Of a stretch of DNA of 15,602 bases, positions 7,326-13,572 are shown in pieces. The stretch lies in assembly GCA_937915735.1 (NCBI GenBank), contig CALGGS010000209.1:1-15602 (forward strand), written 5' to 3'. The notes beneath the pieces are model-generated. The model searched no databases. It saw only the letters and a list, made by a program, of their open reading frames with translations, and was not told where the DNA came from. Origin of the DNA: an uncultured Treponema sp. (GTDB lineage Bacteria; Spirochaetota; Spirochaetia; Treponematales; Treponemataceae). Position numbers and translations under genes: made by a program. Each line of letters opens with the position of its first letter. Position 1 is the stretch's first letter.

Positions 7326-8479
7326 AATGAAACTCCCCTTGCTTTAAGAAAATCTTTCACGCGCTGAATCATCAGTTTTCGAGATTCAACAGATGCGTTG
7401 AAATTGTTTTCATCGAGTTCATCCAGAGCCATCTGATACGGATTTACGCCGTTTTTAAGTTTTCCGTCCAAAAGGTCTTTGTATGTACTAATCCACTGCT
7501 CCAGTGACTGTGTAAGAGCATCAAACTCGTTCACATCTGGCGAAGTAGTTTTTGCAGCTCCTGCTGCCTGTTCTGCCAAAGAAGATGTGCTCTCCGGTTC
7601 AGAACTATGTGGAGAATCAAAAGCGGCTTCTGCACCCTCGTCTGAATAGTCCTCGTATTCGACCGGCACTTCTGTAGTTTCCGGCAGAGCTTCTGCAGGT
7701 TCATTCGATGGAATTGCAGGAGCTGGTGTTTCTGTTTCCTGCGCTGGAAGTTTCCGACCGCCGAAAAGTGAAGCTACATCAACACCCAGAGCCTGAGCTG
7801 ATGCCATTGCACGACCTTCCGGTGTCTGCAAGATGTAATCTGTGTTCTGTGCGATTCTGCCGAAAATAAGCGGTTTTTCTGCCTCAGCCTTTGAGAATGC
7901 AGTCGGCATATTTGTAAGCTCACGAATAACACGCAGTCGTGCGCCTGTTTCCGCTCTCTGCCGTGCAACCTTCGTATATTCCAAGATTGCCTTACCAAGA
8001 GTTTTTCCGAAGCGGTTTTTCATATTCTTTGCTTCGGGAGTCATCTCAGTCACATTGAAATCGTCCATTGCACGGAGAACCGGGTCGAATTCGTAAGCCT
8101 GTACGCTTGAAGTACGGTATGAGCCGTCGCTCATGCGTTTCTTTGCCTGCTGCTCACTGATGTACACAGTACGCTTGCCGCATACATCGTCCTCTCTGGT
8201 TTCAGTCCAGGAGCGGCAGCCTTCACGGATGAATTCAAGCCCGGTAGCCTCACCAATGCGGTCTACAATCTCACGCTTCGGCATGAACTTTCCCTGAATG
8301 TTGTAAACATCTGCCTCCGGGTCATTCTGAGCCTTTGGCAGTTTGAGCTGGATGATTGTCACTTCCGGCTTGTAAAGCGGAGTAACAGACATACAATCTT
8401 CTCGTGTAACAAAAGCGAGCGCACCGTTCTTTTTTGCGTTATCAATCACAGTCAATGCTTTAGTCACATTCTCGTTCAT
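7322..8479 (-). CDS. Candidate recombination protein (possible ssDNA-annealing protein), unassigned
   Basis: A 385-aa protein that I cannot assign to a family by motif. Residues 1-230 look like a folded basic alpha/beta domain (YNIQGKFMPKREIVDRIGEATGLEF; RVIRELTNMPTAFSKAEAEKPL). Residues about 245-320 are a Pro/Glu/Ser-rich acidic linker. The last 55 residues form a separate helical tail (QSLEQWISTYKDLLDG...IQRVKDFLKARG). A folded core, acidic linker and small tail are typical of phage annealing and single-strand-binding proteins. Phages commonly place an annealing protein directly before its partner nuclease, which here is the SbcD-SbcC fusion. Both ends are ATGA overlaps with the neighbouring genes, so production is translationally coupled. 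The function is inferred from context only; a primase-like or other DNA-binding role is not excluded. Confidence 0.55.
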   Translation of the reverse strand: MNENVTKALTVIDNAKKNGALAFVTREDCMSVTPLYKPEVTIIQLKLPKAQNDPEADVYNIQGKFMPKREIVDRIGEATGLEFIREGCRSWTETREDDVCGKRTVYISEQQAKKRMSDGSYRTSSVQAYEFDPVLRAMDDFNVTEMTPEAKNMKNRFGKTLGKAILEYTKVARQRAETGARLRVIRELTNMPTAFSKAEAEKPLIFGRIAQNTDYILQTPEGRAMASAQALGVDVASLFGGRKLPAQETETPAPAIPSNEPAEALPETTEVPVEYEDYSDEGAEAAFDSPHSSEPESTSSLAEQAAGAAKTTSPDVNEFDALTQSLEQWISTYKDLLDGKLKNGVNPYQMALDELDENNFNASVESRKLMIQRVKDFLKARGVSL

Positions 8480-8664
8480 GCAGATACCTCCGTCATACCT
8501 TTTTCCTTGATGACTGCACGGGCAGAATCGATTGCTTCTGAAAGGATTTTCTTTGATTCTTCCACGCTCTCTGATTCAGCCGTGATGTCAAGCTGAACAA
8601 GGCCTTTTGCTGTCTGTGAGAGGTTGATTCTCACTCTTTTCTGTGAAGTGCTTACTTCTTCCAT
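8476..8664 (-). CDS. Small conserved-looking phage protein (62 aa), unknown function
   Basis: First gene of the coupled operon. The start is the ATG at 8664, which has AAGGAG six bases upstream. An upstream in-frame codon at 8706 falls inside the -10 box of the promoter and cannot be used. The protein is a predicted beta-rich N-terminus (RVRINLSQTAKGLVQLDIT) followed by an amphipathic helix (EESKKILSEAIDSARAVIKEKG), with no cysteine, membrane segment or catalytic motif. Its TGA overlaps the next ATG (ATGA), tying it to the 385-aa protein. It may be a partner or modulator of that protein. I do not recognise the family. Confidence 0.7.
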   Translation of the reverse strand: MEEVSTSQKRVRINLSQTAKGLVQLDITAESESVEESKKILSEAIDSARAVIKEKGMTEVSA

Positions 8665-8701
8665 TTTTTTCTCCTTGGCGGCTGTCTGCCGTCTTTGTCG
8701 T

Positions 8702-8729
8702 AGCATAAGGTTGTGACTTTATTCTTCAA
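8702..8729 (-). promoter_or_regulatory. Promoter of the SbcDC operon, matching the comM promoter
   Basis: On the minus strand, -35 TTGAAG (8724-8729), a 16-bp spacer and -10 TATGCT (8702-8707). Transcription would start near 8695, about 30 bases before the ATG at 8664. It shares TTGAAGAATAA, GT and ACCTTA at fixed positions with the promoter at 3543-3570. The inverted repeat is less perfect here (AAAGT-CACA-ACCTT). Confidence 0.6.
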
Positions 8730-8763
8730 GGCTCTTTAGCAAGATTCCTGAGGAATAAGACTT

Positions 8764-10314
8764 TTATTTCTTGTCACCGCCGTATTCCCGGCGGAGCCAG
8801 ATCCATACTTTTTCAAGCTCCTTACCAGTCATTTCTGAGACCGGCTTAGAAACCACGAGCCTTAACCTGCGGTACAGCATTCTGCTGTAAGCCTGTTTGC
8901 TTCCGTTGTTCACTGTCGCAAGATAACTGCTTATGATGCCGTTTATGTTCTTGCGAAGTATCTTTTCCATTTCGCTCGGCGGACAAGGCGGCAGTTCAGC
9001 CTTTTTCTCAGCCCTTGTGTCGTCCGCCCCCTCTGCGCTGGAAGAAAGAGGAATTATCCACGGTCTTGCGTTCCCGCTTCCGTTTCCTTCGCCTCGTTTC
9101 TCCTCTCCGCCGAAAAGTTCCTGCTGACCGTCCGAAAGAGGCACAAGCTCCTCTCGTTTAATCATTCCGACCGCTTTCTTGAAAGCCCAGTCAGCCGGAG
9201 CGAAACAGACCGCCCGCTTCTTTCCGGGAGCAAGTCTGTTCGCACGAGCGAAACACTGCTCCAGCCACGGCACAGAGCGGATATGCGAGAGGCAGCAAAT
9301 ACAGGCCACCTCCGGCACATTCAGCCCCTCATAAGCCATAGCGACCGTAACGAGAACGCGGTAAACGCCCCGTTTGAAGTCATCAAGGTTACGCCGTGCA
9401 AGCGGTGTGTCCTCGCTCGTCGCAATGCGTGTTTCATATCCGCAGTCCGCAAGATGCGAGTGGTATGCTTTAGCGACCTCGATGTTCGGTGCTACCACAA
9501 GCATCTTTGCTTCGGGATAATCCGAACGCATAAGACGGATTTCGTCCAATGCAGCGTCCAGAAGGTTGTCCGCAAAGCCTGTGCGAAGTGCGGTGAACAA
9601 CGCCTTTGCGCTGTCTTCCCCTGAGAGCCTTGACTCACCTCGTGAGCCGTCCTGCTCTTCCCATTCGGCATCGCCGTCCATCGTCCGGAAATCAACCGGG
9701 AGAATTGCCTTGTCAGCTATCGCCCTGTTTCTTCCGTAGATGATTACCCGGCGGTTTGCCGTGCCTGATAGGTCCGGCTTACTGTCCTTGTAAGCCATAA
9801 AAGCTATCTTCTGTCCGTCCCCGCGTGAGAGCGTTCCACTTGCCTTTACGACAAGAACCGCACTCTTCACCATTGCTTCAAGTGCCTTATGCCACTCAGA
9901 GCCGTCCGCCACATGGTGACATTCGTCCAAAAACAGAATGTACCTGTGCTTCCTGAACTCCGTCGCATGGCAGTCAGGATTCATTCCGACTGCCTGATAT
10001 GTCGTGACATATCCTTGAAGCCCCCTGGACAAGTCGTCGCCGTTATCTGCGGCTCTTACTCTCTTGTCCGTATTCCACCTCGGGTCGGAGAATTCTCCCT
10101 CGCCTTGATATTTAAGCGCGTTCCTCGGAACAACCCAGCAGATTCTGTCCGCGATTTTCGGGATAAGGTTCTCTGCGAGAATCACGGGAACGAAGCTCTT
10201 TCCACCGCCCGGCGTAACCGAGAGGACGATTTCCGTAATCTCCCCGCCAGCGAGAATATCGCGGCAAGCGTCCACCACGGCCTGCTGGTGGTAGCGAAGC
10301 TTAAACTCAGGCAT
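8764..10314 (-). CDS. SF2 DEAD/DEAH-type helicase
   Basis: A 516-aa superfamily 2 helicase of the phage-replication type, expected to be a DNA-dependent ATPase that unwinds or remodels DNA. Using the start at 10314: Q-like region KLRYHQQAVVDACR near the N-terminus, Walker A TPGGGKS (34-40), Walker B DECHH (130-134), motif III SGT (about 159-161), motif V AYEGLNVPE (about 327-335) and motif VI QCFARANR (353-360). After the two RecA-like lobes comes a low-complexity linker that begins with QQELF (397-401), a match to the QxxLF sliding-clamp-binding pattern, then a helical C-terminal tail. The chosen ATG has GGAG upstream and overlaps the previous gene by 8 bases. An ATG at 10350 would add 12 residues and is also possible. 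It lies three genes after a VRR-NUC nuclease, a pairing often seen in phage early regions. Confidence 0.87.
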   Translation of the reverse strand: MPEFKLRYHQQAVVDACRDILAGGEITEIVLSVTPGGGKSFVPVILAENLIPKIADRICWVVPRNALKYQGEGEFSDPRWNTDKRVRAADNGDDLSRGLQGYVTTYQAVGMNPDCHATEFRKHRYILFLDECHHVADGSEWHKALEAMVKSAVLVVKASGTLSRGDGQKIAFMAYKDSKPDLSGTANRRVIIYGRNRAIADKAILPVDFRTMDGDAEWEEQDGSRGESRLSGEDSAKALFTALRTGFADNLLDAALDEIRLMRSDYPEAKMLVVAPNIEVAKAYHSHLADCGYETRIATSEDTPLARRNLDDFKRGVYRVLVTVAMAYEGLNVPEVACICCLSHIRSVPWLEQCFARANRLAPGKKRAVCFAPADWAFKKAVGMIKREELVPLSDGQQELFGGEEKRGEGNGSGNARPWIIPLSSSAEGADDTRAEKKAELPPCPPSEMEKILRKNINGIISSYLATVNNGSKQAYSRMLYRRLRLVVSKPVSEMTGKELEKVWIWLRREYGGDKK

Positions 10315-10537
10315 TGGCTTCTTCTCCGAATAATCCAGGCTGTTGCGCATCCTGTTCTTCCTGCTCCATTGCCTTAAACTGACTCATCAGTTTTCCAGCC
10401 CTGTCGTCCATGTCCTTTTCAAGAGATTTTGAAAGCTGCATTGCCGCATAATTTCTTGTCTTGAAAAACTCTTTCTGCACCCTTCGCATCTCCATGACCT
10501 TTTCAACGAAATCTGTCATTTCCTCAGTCTTGACCAT
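10307..10537 (-). CDS. Small helical phage protein with possible clamp-binding tail
   Basis: A 76-aa, almost fully helical, charged protein (EEMTDFVEKVMEMRRVQKEF...KSLEKDMDDRAGKLMSQF). It ends in QPGLFGEE, which fits the QxxLF pattern used by bacterial proteins to bind the beta sliding clamp. The start overlaps the end of the HNH gene by 14 bases, with an AAAGGAGG ribosome-binding site just upstream, and the end overlaps the helicase start. Similar short helical proteins are common in phage early operons, but I do not know a function. The neighbouring helicase carries the same short motif (QQELF), which suggests that both are brought to the replisome. That part is inference. Confidence 0.7.
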   Translation of the reverse strand: MVKTEEMTDFVEKVMEMRRVQKEFFKTRNYAAMQLSKSLEKDMDDRAGKLMSQFKAMEQEEQDAQQPGLFGEEANA

Positions 10538-11084
10538 CTTGTTTTTCCTCCTTTGTCTTTTTCTTCGTGTATTTGAAAAGGTAGCCGCTCTTTGTCGGTC
10601 TGCCTGTCTGCAATCTTTCAGAAACGCTGGACCAGCCCATTCCTACGCTCGCCGCAGCTTCAATCAGCGTATCGAACACCTGAACCTCTCCGGTCTTGAT
10701 GCAGATCCGTTTTATTGCCTTTCCGGTGTGCATGTGGTATTTACCACGGCGGTGTGCGTTCTTCCGGTTCTCACTCGCAGTCACCCAGCGAAGATTCCGC
10801 GCATCATTGTTCAGCCGAGCACCGTCTATGTGGTCTACCTGCAAGCTATCGAGCCTGTTTCCGTTTCCTGTCGGTTTCGGCACAAACATCTCAGCAACGA
10901 CACGGTGAACAGTCAGCATCTTCTTAATTTTTGGAAGAGATACGATTGCATATCCCTTGCTGTTTACGCTCACTGTAAGCACATTTCCAACTCCAGCCTC
11001 TCTTACATCTCCGAAGTTAGACACCTCATAAAGTCCGCAGGTCTGCGGAATCACTTTCCACACAATTTCATTCTGACCGTCCAT
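10524..11084 (-). CDS. Free-standing HNH homing endonuclease (NUMOD4-HNH)
   Basis: A 186-aa phage homing endonuclease. The N-terminal NUMOD4-like segment (VWKVIPQTCGLYEVSNFGDVR, split across residues 8-28) leads into an HNH domain: H60 in VHRVVAEMF, VDHIDG (D84, H85), and the N-rich LNNDARNLRWVTASEN. The C-terminal part (FDTLIEAAASVGMGWSSVSERLQTG) is a NUMOD1/IENR1-like helix-turn-helix for DNA recognition. Such enzymes cut copies of the locus that lack them and spread by repair. It has a good AGGAGG ribosome-binding site but overlaps the preceding micro-ORF by 17 bases and the following gene by 14. It sits in the middle of the replication operon and is probably a guest there, not needed for replication. 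Confidence 0.85.
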   Translation of the reverse strand: MDGQNEIVWKVIPQTCGLYEVSNFGDVREAGVGNVLTVSVNSKGYAIVSLPKIKKMLTVHRVVAEMFVPKPTGNGNRLDSLQVDHIDGARLNNDARNLRWVTASENRKNAHRRGKYHMHTGKAIKRICIKTGEVQVFDTLIEAAASVGMGWSSVSERLQTGRPTKSGYLFKYTKKKTKEEKQDGQD

Positions 11085-11172
11085 TTTTCATCTCCCTCCT
11101 GATGTCGGCTTCCATTTCCTCAAAGACCGGCCTGACAGCCGCCCTTACTTCATCAAAATCAACCTCGCTCAT
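11068..11172 (-). CDS. 34-aa micro-ORF coupled to the VRR-NUC gene
   Basis: A very short ORF (begins MSEVDFDEVRAAVRPVFEEM, ends RSE). Its ATG overlaps the TGA of the VRR-NUC gene as ATGA, the same junction used repeatedly in this element. Its end overlaps the HNH start by 17 bases. The product is an acidic amphipathic helix. It could be a genuine small protein, the remnant of a larger gene broken by arrival of the HNH gene, or a translation bridge that keeps ribosomes moving into the HNH gene. Nothing about function can be read from it. Confidence 0.45.
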   Translation of the reverse strand: MSEVDFDEVRAAVRPVFEEMEADIRREMKNGRSE

Positions 11173-11558
11173 AAAACACCTGCCTCTCTCAGCTGCTCTT
11201 CAAGGCTCTCGATGGAATTGACCACAATTCCCACAGCCCCGTTCCTGTTCATCGCATCAAGGAAATTTCGCTGTGCCTCCGAAACCTTACCGCCCACCGG
11301 TCTCTTGCACTCAATCCAGATCGAAGTGCCGTTCTTGACCGCATAGATGTCCGAAACACCGTTGACCGCATGTCCATTGCAAGTGAAAGACCGCATGAAC
11401 TGACCGCTCTGAGCCTTGCCCGCCGCATTGTTGCACCTCATGTGCCATATATGCCGGAGCGTAAGCCATTCCTCGACCTGTTTCAGAACCACAGATTCAT
11501 GGACTGTCTGCTCAGTTCCTTTCATCCTTGCCCGGTTCCTTCTAATTGCAGCTGTCAT
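11169..11558 (-). CDS. VRR-NUC domain nuclease
   Basis: A 129-aa stand-alone VRR-NUC nuclease (PD-(D/E)xK fold). Visible catalytic elements are the early Glu (E21, in VHESVVLKQVEEWL), GVSD (D70), IECK (E83, K85) and Q96 in SEAQRNFL. The order E...D...ExK...Q matches the family. Phage VRR-NUC proteins of this size cut branched DNA and are often encoded beside an SF2 or SNF2 helicase, as here. The ATG at 11558 forms an ATGA overlap with the stop of the HTH gene and has GGAG eight bases upstream. The longer upstream reading from 11624 would lie in another frame of the HTH gene and lacks support. Confidence 0.87.
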   Translation of the reverse strand: MTAAIRRNRARMKGTEQTVHESVVLKQVEEWLTLRHIWHMRCNNAAGKAQSGQFMRSFTCNGHAVNGVSDIYAVKNGTSIWIECKRPVGGKVSEAQRNFLDAMNRNGAVGIVVNSIESLEEQLREAGVL

Positions 11559-11824
11559 GCTCTTTCTCCCAGGATTTTCTCTGCCTGCGCACTGATGTCG
11601 TCCTGCGACGGAGAAAAGCCCCATCCGTTCTTAATCCAGTCGGTGATTTCACTTTCGTAGAATCTCACCGCTCCTTTTGTTCCGGCTCCGCCGTGCTTGT
11701 GGAACGGGATTTTTCCCGCGCTCACCAACTGATAAATATAGCCAGCCGAATACCCTGTGATTTCTGCCACACGACCGACCTTGACAGGTCTTTCGTTCAG
11801 CTTTACAGCGTTAGCTCCCTGCAT
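11555..11824 (-). CDS. Excisionase/MerR-like helix-turn-helix protein
   Basis: An 89-aa protein with a single winged-HTH domain of the HTH_17/excisionase type: KVGRVAEITGYSAGYIYQLV (15-34), a basic wing (HKHGGAGTKGAVRFY) and the closing EITDWIKNG. A 20-residue helical tail follows. The ATG at 11824 has AAGGAGG at ideal distance. A GTG at 11842 lies upstream of that ribosome-binding site and was rejected. It could be the excisionase (directionality factor) for the integrase, but its place inside the replication operon, away from the integrase, also suits a transcription regulator. It overlaps the end of the preceding gene by 22 bases. Confidence 0.8.
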   Translation of the reverse strand: MQGANAVKLNERPVKVGRVAEITGYSAGYIYQLVSAGKIPFHKHGGAGTKGAVRFYESEITDWIKNGWGFSPSQDDISAQAEKILGERA

Positions 11825-12162
11825 CCGCAGCCTCCTTTCCACAGTTTTTCTTTGAGGAGCGCAAAGTCCACCTTCCGGCGGAACTCAAACACACTCTTTG
11901 CGCTCTGCCAGTCAAGCTGTCTCCTGCCAAACCTTGCGGCCTTGATTCCAGCGCACCAAACAAGCAAATTGCCCTGTATGGTCGCTTTCTTGCCCCTATA
12001 GTGCACATAGACACCCTTGCTGTCTGCGCTCCCCTTGCAGTCGAAGTTCACTCCGTGCCGTTTCTGCCATTCGCTGAAATACGACTCAAAAGCGTTCCTC
12101 GTAAGTTTTCCCTCTGCGTAGGCTTCAAAAAGCGAACGCAGAAAATCTGTCTCAGTAATCAT
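11803..12162 (-). CDS. Hypothetical protein (119 aa)
   Basis: An unrecognised protein. The start at 12162 is set by GGGAGG eight bases upstream; a longer reading to 12201 overlaps the previous gene and has no better site. The N-terminal half is helical and acidic (ITETDFLRSLFEAYAEGKLTR). The middle is a short basic beta-like segment (KGVYVHYRGKKATIQGN). The C-terminal half is basic and helical, ending in a GCGC motif. It has no membrane segment or signal peptide. It lies in the early operon between a 59-aa protein and the HTH regulator, and its 3' end carries the ribosome-binding site of the latter. A DNA-related role is only a guess from the neighbours. Confidence 0.65.
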   Translation of the reverse strand: MITETDFLRSLFEAYAEGKLTRNAFESYFSEWQKRHGVNFDCKGSADSKGVYVHYRGKKATIQGNLLVWCAGIKAARFGRRQLDWQSAKSVFEFRRKVDFALLKEKLWKGGCGCRELTL

Positions 12163-12184
12163 GCAAGCCCCTCCCGCAAGCATC

Positions 12185-12364
12185 CTAAGCCTCGTCTTCA
12201 CGGCGTACCGAGCGAATGCTCAGCTCAAAGGCAAAGCCGTCTGTCTCCACCTTCAGGACTCTGAAATGGAGATTGTCCATTGCGCCCAAAAGCTCTGAAA
12301 GTCTTTTGTTCGCACCCTCTGCGCTGTCTTTACTAACAGCGTCTTTTTCGTTAACATCACTCAT
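12185..12364 (-). CDS. Small hypothetical protein (59 aa), first of the early operon
   Basis: A 59-aa ORF (starts MSDVNEKDAVSKDSAEGANK, ends RREDEA) with an acidic N-terminus, a helix (NKRLSELLGAMDN) and a beta-like C-terminal half (LHFRVLKVETDGFAFELSI). The stop is 22 bases before the next start codon, and no other gene occupies this space. A usual ribosome-binding site directly before the ATG is missing. The only strong one, GAGGAGG at 12421-12427, is 57 bases upstream and separated from the ATG by two hairpins. The family is not recognised. Confidence 0.55.
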   Translation of the reverse strand: MSDVNEKDAVSKDSAEGANKRLSELLGAMDNLHFRVLKVETDGFAFELSIRSVRREDEA

Positions 12365-12427
12365 AAGCGTGTTAGCTTGCCCCGCACGACAGGTCTTGAC
12401 GGAAATGAAGTGCGGGGATTCCTCCTC
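12365..12427 (-). promoter_or_regulatory. Structured translation-initiation region with remote Shine-Dalgarno
   Basis: On the minus strand, GAGGAGG (12421-12427) is followed by AAT, an 8-bp hairpin CCCCGCAC/GTGCGGGG (12380-12387 with 12410-12417), one base, and a 4-bp hairpin AAGC/GCTT (12365-12368 with 12375-12378). The ATG of the 59-aa gene then follows at 12364. If both hairpins form, the effective distance from ribosome-binding site to ATG drops to about 4 bases, as in the known hairpin-spanned initiation site of T4 gene 38. The functional reading is inference. Confidence 0.45.
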
Positions 12428-12445
12428 AAAGAAGTTTTATTTGCT

Positions 12446-12467
12446 CGCCCTGACAGGGCGTTTTTTT
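12446..12467 (+). terminator. Plus-strand intrinsic terminator
   Basis: CGCCCT-GAC-AGGGCG is a perfect 6-bp GC-rich stem followed by seven T on the plus strand, a textbook rho-independent terminator. It points against all nearby genes and no plus-strand ORF lies upstream. It may end a short antisense RNA that would cover the 59-aa gene start, or block plus-strand transcription from entering the antirepressor gene. Confidence 0.65.
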
Positions 12468-12471
12468 ATGC

Positions 12472-13179
12472 CTAGACAAACCAGAGCACCTGCTCTGCAA
12501 AACGATTAAGGCTTTCCATTCGTCCGATGACATCCACATAGGAAATCACGCTCATGTTCAGTGCCTTTGCGCTTTTCATAAGCGGAATTCCGGTTGTTCT
12601 TTCATAGCTGCGGTAAAGGTCGCTCCATACCTCGCGCTCACTCATGCAGTTTTCCTTTGCGGCTTTCTTCACGAGGGCTACGACACTTTCTCGTGCATCC
12701 GAAAAATCAGGCTCGTCAGATTTTATCGCGTTGGTCCTGACAACATTCTGCTCAAGTGCAGAAATGCGGTCTGTCACCCTGTCCGCAAACTTTTCAAACT
12801 CTTCAAGAGTTATTGGCTGTGCGGCCGGTCCGAAGGAACCAGTCCGGCGTATCGCGGGAAGCACTTCTTCCGTAACCCAGCGGCGAAAGGTTTTAGCCTC
12901 TGTTTTTCTGCTCATAAAGATTGCGTGATAAAGTCCACTCTCACTTATGATTTGAACTTTTTGATTTCCCCTGAGGGTCGGACTAATCGTCCGACCCTTT
13001 TCATCTTCATCAAGCCGCTTTGTCATATCATTTGCTTGCTTGAATCCGAGAATTGAGGCGACATCTTTCGCAACAAACCAAGGTTCACCTTCCTGCATTA
13101 CAGACCGAACTGTTCCAAAATCGCTGTTTTCCCAAGTCTGAACAGCTTGGATTTCGGTAGTCGTTTCCTGCTTGGTCAT
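12472..13179 (-). CDS. Bro-N family phage antirepressor
   Basis: A 235-aa antirepressor. The Bro-N domain covers about residues 15-118: FGTVRSVMQEGEPWFVAKDVASILGF, the DEDEKG turn, ISESGLYHAIFMSRK and the closing FRRWVTEEVLPAIRRTGSF. The C-terminal half (ESVVALVKKAAKENCMSEREVWSDLY, split here over about 165-195) resembles the effector domains fused to Bro-N in other prophages. Such proteins typically bind and disable a CI-like repressor; the repressor here lacks a self-cleaving peptidase domain, so release by an antirepressor makes sense. The ATG at 13179 has AAGGAG eight bases upstream. The upstream reading to 13230 enters the terminator-like leader and was rejected. Expression probably depends on reading through two terminator-like structures. 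Confidence 0.88.
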   Translation of the reverse strand: MTKQETTTEIQAVQTWENSDFGTVRSVMQEGEPWFVAKDVASILGFKQANDMTKRLDEDEKGRTISPTLRGNQKVQIISESGLYHAIFMSRKTEAKTFRRWVTEEVLPAIRRTGSFGPAAQPITLEEFEKFADRVTDRISALEQNVVRTNAIKSDEPDFSDARESVVALVKKAAKENCMSEREVWSDLYRSYERTTGIPLMKSAKALNMSVISYVDVIGRMESLNRFAEQVLWFV

Positions 13180-13210
13180 GTACTTTTCTCCTTCCGCTTT
13201 TTGACGGGCA

Positions 13211-13295
13211 ATAAAAAACCCATAAATCAAGGGGTCTGCTGGCTGGCAGAATGTTCCGCACCTCAGAAACGGAACTCCCCCTTGGTTTATGGGTT
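13211..13295 (-). terminator. Leader terminator 2 with a three-way junction
   Basis: On the minus strand an 18-bp stem (13217-13234 with 13278-13295, one G:T mismatch) is followed by TTTTTTAT, an intrinsic terminator layout. The stem encloses two further hairpins: TCTGC/GCAGA (13235-13250) and GTTCCG/CGGAAC (13253-13275), so the head is a three-way junction. It ends about 32 bases before the antirepressor ATG and should stop most transcription there unless it is relieved. Confidence 0.7.
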
Positions 13296-13323
13296 CTCCA
13301 AATCCCGAGGTTATTTCTCACTC

Positions 13324-13361
13324 ACGGTAGCCAACCGTAAGCCGCAGGATTACTCTCCTGC
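13324..13361 (-). other. Two small hairpins between the leader terminators
   Basis: Hairpins ACGGT/ACCGT (13324-13338, 5-nt loop) and GCAGGA/TCCTGC (13344-13361, 6-nt loop) fill the space between the two terminator structures. They are candidates for the sensing or antiterminator part of the leader. No alternative pairing with the terminators was proven. Confidence 0.45.
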
Positions 13362-13369
13362 ATGAGCGT

Positions 13370-13441
13370 AAAAAAAGAGGTCTTCAAGAACAGTGTGCGC
13401 GGGTAATTTGCCGGAATTTCCCGCCTGCCTTTACAGACCTC
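13370..13441 (-). terminator. Leader terminator 1
   Basis: On the minus strand GAGGTCT (13435-13441) pairs with AGACCTC (13377-13383), followed directly by seven T. Inside is a second hairpin GCGGG/CCCGC (13399-13424) with AATT/AATT pairing further in. It would end transcripts starting near 13583 after about 210 nt, just past the stop codon of the short leader ORF. Confidence 0.65.
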
Positions 13442-13572
13442 AGAATTACAATTTCATTCATGCATCCACCGGCATGGACACATCCACCGAAAACGAGCCA
13501 CTTTGTGGCGAGTTTTCGCAGCTCTTTGTCAAGACCTGCGAACAGGGTACCCTGTTCGGAATTATTCAGCAT
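13384..13572 (-). CDS. Possible 62-aa leader peptide/protein
   Basis: An ORF that begins about 11 bases after the predicted transcription start, with its ATG inside operator O1, and ends just before the T-run of terminator 1. There is no Shine-Dalgarno, so translation would be near-leaderless. The product (begins MLNNSEQGTLFAGLDKELRK) has a QGTLF stretch, a basic helix and three cysteines (two as CVHAGGC, one in the last residues). The same DNA is occupied by palindromes and hairpins, so the ORF could be accidental and the RNA the real product. A cro-like position (first gene of the divergent transcript) is the main argument in favour. Confidence 0.3.
   Translation of the reverse strand: MLNNSEQGTLFAGLDKELRKLATKWLVFGGCVHAGGCMNEIVILRSVKAGGKFRQITRAHCS
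13488..13518. repeat. Long leader hairpin with symmetric internal loop
   Basis: CGAAAAC-GA-GCCAC-TTT-GTGGC-GA-GTTTTCG on the plus strand: two stems (7 and 5 bp) separated by a symmetric GA/GA internal loop and capped by three bases. If transcribed from the plus strand the GA/GA would be a stable tandem sheared pair. On the minus-strand leader it is a UC/UC internal loop. It may be an RNA domain or a protein-binding site. Confidence 0.5.
13539..13558. repeat. Perfect 20-bp palindrome near the leader 5' end
   Basis: CGAACAGGGTACCCTGTTCG is perfectly palindromic and lies about 25-45 bases into the predicted minus-strand transcript. As DNA it could be an operator for a dimeric regulator. As RNA it forms an 8-bp stem with a GTAC loop. 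The outer GAAC/GTTC resembles a Gram-positive-type SOS box but the spacing (10 instead of 4) is wrong. Confidence 0.55.

Noticed and set aside
13085..13321. 78-aa minus-strand ORF across the leader terminator
   Set aside because: It is an out-of-frame reading of the antirepressor 5' end and the terminator stem, without a ribosome-binding site.
13539..13558. LexA/SOS box
   Set aside because: GAAC and GTTC are present but separated by 10 bases, not the 4 of the known SOS box. It is kept as an unassigned palindrome.
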